From NCBI RefSeq assembly GCF_050563525.1, contig NZ_JBNXUN010000013.1:71120-135119 (forward strand): a stretch of 64,000 nt of DNA, in the 5' to 3' direction. The number at the start of each line of letters is the position of its first letter. Position 1 is the stretch's first letter. Positions 59,963 through 64,000 of the stretch are shown here, piece after piece. Under the pieces are notes generated by a model. That model made no database searches. It worked only from the letters and a program-made list of their open reading frames with translations, and was not told where the DNA came from. Source of the DNA: Falsiroseomonas sp050563525 (GTDB taxonomy: Bacteria > Pseudomonadota > Alphaproteobacteria > Acetobacterales > Acetobacteraceae). A program made the translations under genes and the position numbers.

Positions 59963-62398
59963 TCAAGCCGCGCTGCGACTGCCTTCCGCCACCGACTGCG
60001 CCCGCGCCAGCTCCGCCAGGCTGTGCGGCGCCATCGGCCGGCCGAGCAGGAAACCCTGCACCACGTCGCAGCCCAGTTGCCGCAGTGCCAGCAACTGTTC
60101 CTGCGTCTCCACCCCTTCCGCCACCACTTCCGCGCCCAGCCCATGCGCCAGCCTCACGATGGCATCCAGGATGCGCCGGCCCGGGCCCGCCTCGGCCCGC
60201 GCCCCATCCCGGCCCACCGGCTCCAGCCCCGTCGGCTCCAAGCCCGCAGGCTCCAGACCGGCGACGAAGGCGCGGTCGACCTTGATCACGTCGAATTGCA
60301 GGTGCTGGAGGTATCCGAGCGAGGAGTAGCCGGTGCCGAAATCGTCCAGCGCGACCCGTACGCCCATCGCCCGCAGCGCCTGGAAGCTGCGCGCCGCCGC
60401 CTCCGCGCTGCGCAGGAACACGCCCTCCGTCACCTCGACCTCGAGCAGCGCCGGGTCGCAGCCGGTCGCGGCCAGCGCCTCCTCCACCAGCCGCACGCCC
60501 TGTTCGGCACTGAAATGCCCGGCCGAGAGGTTGACCGCGACCGGCATCTCCAGCCCCTGCGCCCGCCAGGCCACCGCCTGCCGGCAGGCCAGGTCGAGGA
60601 CCAGCTGAGTGATCGGGTGGATCAGCCCGGTTTCCTCCGCCACCGGGATAAAGTCGGTGGGCGAGATCAGGCCGCGCTCGGGGTGCTGCCAGCGCAGCAG
60701 CGCCTCGCAGCCCTTGATGCGGCCGGTGGTGCAGGCGAATTTCGGCTGGTAGGCGAGCGACAACTCGCCTTCGACCAGCGCCCGGCGCAGATCCTCCTCG
60801 ATCCGCCGCCGCTCCCGCAGCCCGGCTTCCTGGTCCAGGCTGAACAGCACGGCGCGGCCACGGCCGGCGGCCTTGGCACGGTACAGCGCGATGTCGGCGC
60901 GGCTCAGCATCGCCTCCACCGTGGTGCCGTGCTGCGGCGCCATGGCGGTGCCGATGCTGGCTCCGGCGCGCAGCGTGTAGCCCTGCAGCCGGTAGGGCCG
61001 GCCGAGCACCTCCGTCAGCCGGGTGGCCAGCTTCGTCGCCTCCGCCGCCTCGCCCAGGCCCGGCTGGATCACGGCGAATTCGTCGCCGCCGAGCCGGGCC
61101 AGCATGTCGCCTTCCCGCATCGCCGCCCGCATGCGCGCGGCGGCGGCTAGCAGTAGCTGGTCGCCAACCGGGTGGCCCAGGCTGTCATTGACTTCCTTGA
61201 AGTGGTCGAGATCGATGCAGTGCACCGCGACCATCCGCGTCGGCGAGGCACGGCCGAGTTGCAGCTTCAGCTGGCTGCCGAACAGCAGCCGGTTCGGCAA
61301 TTCGGTCAGCGTGTCGTGTTCCGCCAGATGCCGGATGCGGCGGTCCGCCGCGCGCTGTGCCGTGACATCCAGCAGCACGCGCACCACACAGGTCAGCGCG
61401 CCGCCGCGGCCGAACACCGGCGCGGTCGAGATCAGCATGACCCGCTCCTGCCCCGCCTCGCCCGGCAGCAGGCATTCATGTGGCGGCACCGGGCGTTCCG
61501 TCGCCACAACCTCCGCGATGTCGCGCTCGGCATCGGCGACGCCGCCGAATTCACTGGGGCGCCGGCCCAGCACCTCGGCCTCCCGCCTCAGGCCGAACAG
61601 GCGCAGTGCCACCTTGTTCATGCTGACGGCCCGGCCGCTGGAATCATAGGCGGCGATGCCGACCGGCAGCGCATCCATCAGCACCCGCAGCGTGTGCTCC
61701 GCCTCCGAGGCGCGCCGCGCACCACGGATGATCAGCACCAGCAGCAGCACCACGCTGAGCAGCAAACCACCGAGGCTCGCCAGGTAGAACATGGTCAGGG
61801 TGCGAGAGCTGGCACGCGCCGCGCGGATCGCCGTCTGGCGCTCGATGTGCAGCGCCAGGTTGAGCTGGGTCAGCAGCCGGTCGGCTTCCTCGATCACCGC
61901 GACGATGCGGGCCTGGGCCGCGGGCTCCACCAGGGTCCGGGTTCCGGGATGAGCCTCAAGCTCGGACCAGGCGGTGCCCAGCAGATCGATGTCCGGCTCG
62001 ATCTGCACCAGCGCCTCCTGCAGGCCGATGACGATATCCGCGTGGTCCAGGATGCTGCGTGTCGTCGATTCCTCGGCACCGGTCAGCAGCGGCAGCCGGC
62101 TCAGCAGGATCTCGTAGCGCTGCTCCAGGTCGGCGGTGCTGGTGCCGCGGCCCAGCCGCAGCAGCGCCGACTCGAAGCGGTGCAGTTCGACCAGCGCCTG
62201 GGTGCTGAACCAGACCGAGACCCGTTGGCTGCTGGCCTCCAGCCGCGACTGCTCCCGCGCCCGTTGCAGCGCGAGCCCCACCGAGAGCACGAACAGCACC
62301 CCGGCCGCCAGCAGCAGGACGGCGGTGATTCGAGGCGATGGCCCGAGCAGCGCGGCCCGGGCAGGTCGTGCCTGCGCCTTGCGGTTCAAACGCGACAT
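59963..62398 (-). CDS. Membrane-bound GGDEF-EAL cyclic-di-GMP protein
   Basis: Protein of 811 residues. Two helices (about 25-45 and 200-222) frame a helical periplasmic sensor; a PAS domain (about 230-355) follows, then GGDEF (about 365-525) with RLGGDEFAV intact near residue 435, and EAL (about 540-800) with CEALLRW near 564 and DDFGTGYSSLGYLQ. Both active sites look intact, so it may make and break c-di-GMP. Residues about 712-738 form an insert with GLEPAGLEPTGLEPVG, between FVAG and the next helix of the EAL domain. It is 6 bases downstream of the molybdopterin-domain gene and probably cotranscribed. Confidence 0.93.
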   Translation of the reverse strand: MSRLNRKAQARPARAALLGPSPRITAVLLLAAGVLFVLSVGLALQRAREQSRLEASSQRVSVWFSTQALVELHRFESALLRLGRGTSTADLEQRYEILLSRLPLLTGAEESTTRSILDHADIVIGLQEALVQIEPDIDLLGTAWSELEAHPGTRTLVEPAAQARIVAVIEEADRLLTQLNLALHIERQTAIRAARASSRTLTMFYLASLGGLLLSVVLLLVLIIRGARRASEAEHTLRVLMDALPVGIAAYDSSGRAVSMNKVALRLFGLRREAEVLGRRPSEFGGVADAERDIAEVVATERPVPPHECLLPGEAGQERVMLISTAPVFGRGGALTCVVRVLLDVTAQRAADRRIRHLAEHDTLTELPNRLLFGSQLKLQLGRASPTRMVAVHCIDLDHFKEVNDSLGHPVGDQLLLAAAARMRAAMREGDMLARLGGDEFAVIQPGLGEAAEATKLATRLTEVLGRPYRLQGYTLRAGASIGTAMAPQHGTTVEAMLSRADIALYRAKAAGRGRAVLFSLDQEAGLRERRRIEEDLRRALVEGELSLAYQPKFACTTGRIKGCEALLRWQHPERGLISPTDFIPVAEETGLIHPITQLVLDLACRQAVAWRAQGLEMPVAVNLSAGHFSAEQGVRLVEEALAATGCDPALLEVEVTEGVFLRSAEAAARSFQALRAMGVRVALDDFGTGYSSLGYLQHLQFDVIKVDRAFVAGLEPAGLEPTGLEPVGRDGARAEAGPGRRILDAIVRLAHGLGAEVVAEGVETQEQLLALRQLGCDVVQGFLLGRPMAPHSLAELARAQSVAEGSRSAA

Positions 62399-62404
62399 GC
62401 CGGC

Positions 62405-62893
62405 TCAGCCGACGTGGATCTGGGCAAGCTGCCAGATGGCGCGTTCGCGAAATACCGGCGTGTCCAGTTCCGGACGCTCGGTCCATGGGTACAGCAGCCA
62501 GATCGGACCACGGTCGCGGACCCGCATCGGCACGCCGTCATGCCGTGTCGCCAGGACAGCGCCGTGCCGCGTCGCGTCCTCGATCGGCAGGGTTACGGCA
62601 TAGTCGTTCAGCGCAACGGCGCGCAGGCTTTCGCCTTCCGCCCCCACCGCCTCAAGCACCCGAGCCAGCGGTACGCCCGAGAAAAGCTGCGGCGTCGATC
62701 CGGTCCAGGCGGTGCGCGTCACCAGGCGGACGGTGCCGAGGCCCTCCAGCCGCGCCAGGTCGAAGACGGCCTCGCGTCCCGGGACGCCGGCGAAGGTTCC
62801 GGTGACCCGCAGGACGGGCCGGCCCTGGGCCGCCGCATTGCGGGGCGGCCAGGCAGCAAGCGTAAGCAGGGCGGCGAGGACGCGGCGGTGCAT
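62405..62893 (-). CDS. Periplasmic molybdopterin-binding-domain (SUOX-like fold) protein
   Basis: Protein of 162 residues with a signal peptide (1-22, LLTLAAWPPRNAAAQ). It matches the oxidoreductase molybdopterin-binding domain (PF00174): FSGVPLARVLEAVGAEGESLRAVALNDYAV and a late PIWLLYPW block. The protein lacks the conserved cysteine that ligates Mo in sulfite oxidases, so it may be a sensor or binding version. Its position just upstream of the GGDEF-EAL gene, nearly overlapping, suggests that it feeds a periplasmic signal into that protein. Confidence 0.85.
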   Translation of the reverse strand: MHRRVLAALLTLAAWPPRNAAAQGRPVLRVTGTFAGVPGREAVFDLARLEGLGTVRLVTRTAWTGSTPQLFSGVPLARVLEAVGAEGESLRAVALNDYAVTLPIEDATRHGAVLATRHDGVPMRVRDRGPIWLLYPWTERPELDTPVFRERAIWQLAQIHVG

Positions 62894-62972
62894 GCGAGAT
62901 CTCCGGAAGCAGGAGCCGCGCGCAGTTTTTTCGCCGGAGCCGTCAGTATGGGCCGCAAGGATGACCGAAGCG

Positions 62973-64000
62973 TTAAGGCGCCTCGACCATCTCGACCGCG
63001 CGCTGGAGATCCACGCTGAGCAGGCGGCTGACGCCGCGTTCCTGCATGGTCACGCCGTACAGGCGATGCATCCGCGCCATGGTCAGCGGATGGTGCGTCA
63101 CGATCAGGAAGCGCGTGCCGCCGCGCCCACTTGCATCAGGGGCCGCCATCACCTCCAGCAGGTCGCACAGCCGCTCCACATTGGCGTCGTCCAGCGGCGC
63201 ATCCACCTCGTCCAGCACGCAGACAGGGGCGGGGTTGCAGCGGAACACGGCGAAGACCAGGGACAGCGCCGTCAGCGCCTGTTCGCCACCCGACAGCAGG
63301 GCGAGCGAGGACAGCTTCTTGCCGGGTGGCTCGGCATAGATCTCGAGACCCGCCTCCAGCGGATCGTCCGAGCCGACGAGGGCTAGATGCGCGCGGCCGC
63401 CGCCGAACAGGCGGGTGAACAGGGCGCGGAACTCGGCATCGACCTTGTCGAAGACCACGCGCAGGCGTTCCCGCCCCTCCCGGTTCAGGTGACCGATGGA
63501 ACCGCGCAGCTTGGCGATGGCTGTGGCGACTTCCTGGCGTTCCGATTCGATGCGGGCGCGCGTCGCGTCCAGGTCGTTCAACTCGGTCTCTGCGCGCAGG
63601 TTTACAGGGCCCATCTCCTCCCGCTCGCGGGTCAGGCGGTCCAGTTTTCGCCGCGCCTTCTCCTCGGCCGGGTCGGTCAGGTCGGCGACCTCCTCCGGCA
63701 GCGGCGGATGCGCCTCCCCGAGCCGTTCGATGATGCGTTCCTCCACCGCCAGCGCGGCGGCCTCCGCCTGGCCGGCGGTGCCCTCCGCGCGAAGCTGGGA
63801 TTCGCGGGCGGCGGCGAAGGCGGCATCGGCGCTGCGGCGGGCCAGGGCCGATTCGCGGTCCTCGGCCTCCGCGGCGGCAAGCGTCTTGGCGGCGGCGGCA
63901 TGGGCGGCCTCGGCCTCGGCCAGGGCGCGGCCGGCGCTGGCGCGCTGCGCGGCGGCGACCTCGGGCGCCTCGGCCAGCGCGTCGCGCTCGGCGGCGGCCT
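62973..64000 (-). CDS. smc: Chromosome segregation protein SMC, C-terminal part (partial at window edge)
   Basis: The last 342 codons of SMC; the gene continues beyond the right edge. It reads out of an Ala/Glu-rich coiled coil (63700-64000) into the C-terminal ATPase half: EMGPVNLRAETEL, FTRLFGGGRAHLAL, the ABC signature ALLSGGEQALTALSLVFA and Walker B APVCVLDEVDAPLDDANVERL, then LIVTHHPLTMARMHRLYGVTMQERGVS. SMC organises and segregates the chromosome together with ScpA and ScpB. Confidence 0.96.
   Translation of the reverse strand, partial: AAAERDALAEAPEVAAAQRASAGRALAEAEAAHAAAAKTLAAAEAEDRESALARRSADAAFAAARESQLRAEGTAGQAEAAALAVEERIIERLGEAHPPLPEEVADLTDPAEEKARRKLDRLTREREEMGPVNLRAETELNDLDATRARIESERQEVATAIAKLRGSIGHLNREGRERLRVVFDKVDAEFRALFTRLFGGGRAHLALVGSDDPLEAGLEIYAEPPGKKLSSLALLSGGEQALTALSLVFAVFRCNPAPVCVLDEVDAPLDDANVERLCDLLEVMAAPDASGRGGTRFLIVTHHPLTMARMHRLYGVTMQERGVSRLLSVDLQRAVEMVEAP

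Overview
The window is high-GC DNA, densely packed with genes, from an alphaproteobacterium. The gene set (AtpF/AtpF' pair, FtsK, GlnK-AmtB, MetZ, M16 protease pair, DUF971-Trm112-LON-domain-CnoX cluster, several Bug-type binding proteins) best fits an Acetobacteraceae/Roseomonas-like bacterium. That placement is inference from gene content and base composition; no rRNA is present.

Layout. 1-3.1 kb (minus): start of ileS, then azlD, azlC and recX. 3.2-4.5 kb: two small envelope proteins sharing an unusual repeat, closed by a strong terminator. 4.6-6.8 kb: argD-argF, translationally coupled. 6.8-7.7 kb: a DUF6492-like gene broken by an in-frame stop. 7.8-12.2 kb: a chemoreceptor and a coupled active/inactive M16 peptidase pair. 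12.2-16 kb (minus): a GAF-HisKA_2 histidine kinase and ftsK. 16-19.1 kb: an SDR enzyme, arfB, amtB and glnK. 19.3-26.3 kb: a UbiH-family hydroxylase, a small membrane protein, then a minus-strand housekeeping run (DUF971, Trm112, LON domain, CnoX, tRNA deacylase, ApaG, LysE-type exporter, metZ).

26.6-32.6 kb is an accessory island starting at a tRNA-Gly(CCC) gene. It holds degenerate fragments, a two-domain ABM-like protein, a beta-helix protein with a repeat stalk and a candidate type I secretion tail, a DUF1326-DUF2182 pair and a truncated IS5-family transposase. Base composition is visibly less GC-rich and gene spacing much looser than in the flanks.

32.6-43.3 kb is metabolic and transport DNA: a glycosyltransferase; a Bug binding protein, cyclase-family hydrolase and fumarylacetoacetase with a divergent GntR regulator (probably one catabolic unit); a coupled sugar ABC importer lacking a local ATPase, next to a sulfatase; and a second Bug gene interrupted by an amber codon. 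43.3-49.3 kb holds a coupled PAP2/papain-like pair, a winged-helix/TPR regulator, and a coupled trio of a hydrolase-like protein lacking its nucleophile, a small protein and an MFS transporter. 49.3-54.2 kb: ABC binding proteins, PhhB, a zincin and IlvE. 54.3-56.8 kb: the complete Fo operon (atpI-atpB-atpE-atpF'-atpF) with a clear terminator. 56.9-64 kb: an ABC exporter, a third Bug protein, a GGDEF-EAL protein with a repeat insertion, a molybdopterin-domain protein and the C-terminal part of SMC.

I found no complete new defence or mobile system. The strongest leads are the PAP2/papain pair, the repeat-sharing envelope proteins, the island's beta-helix protein, and two genes each cut by a single in-frame stop.
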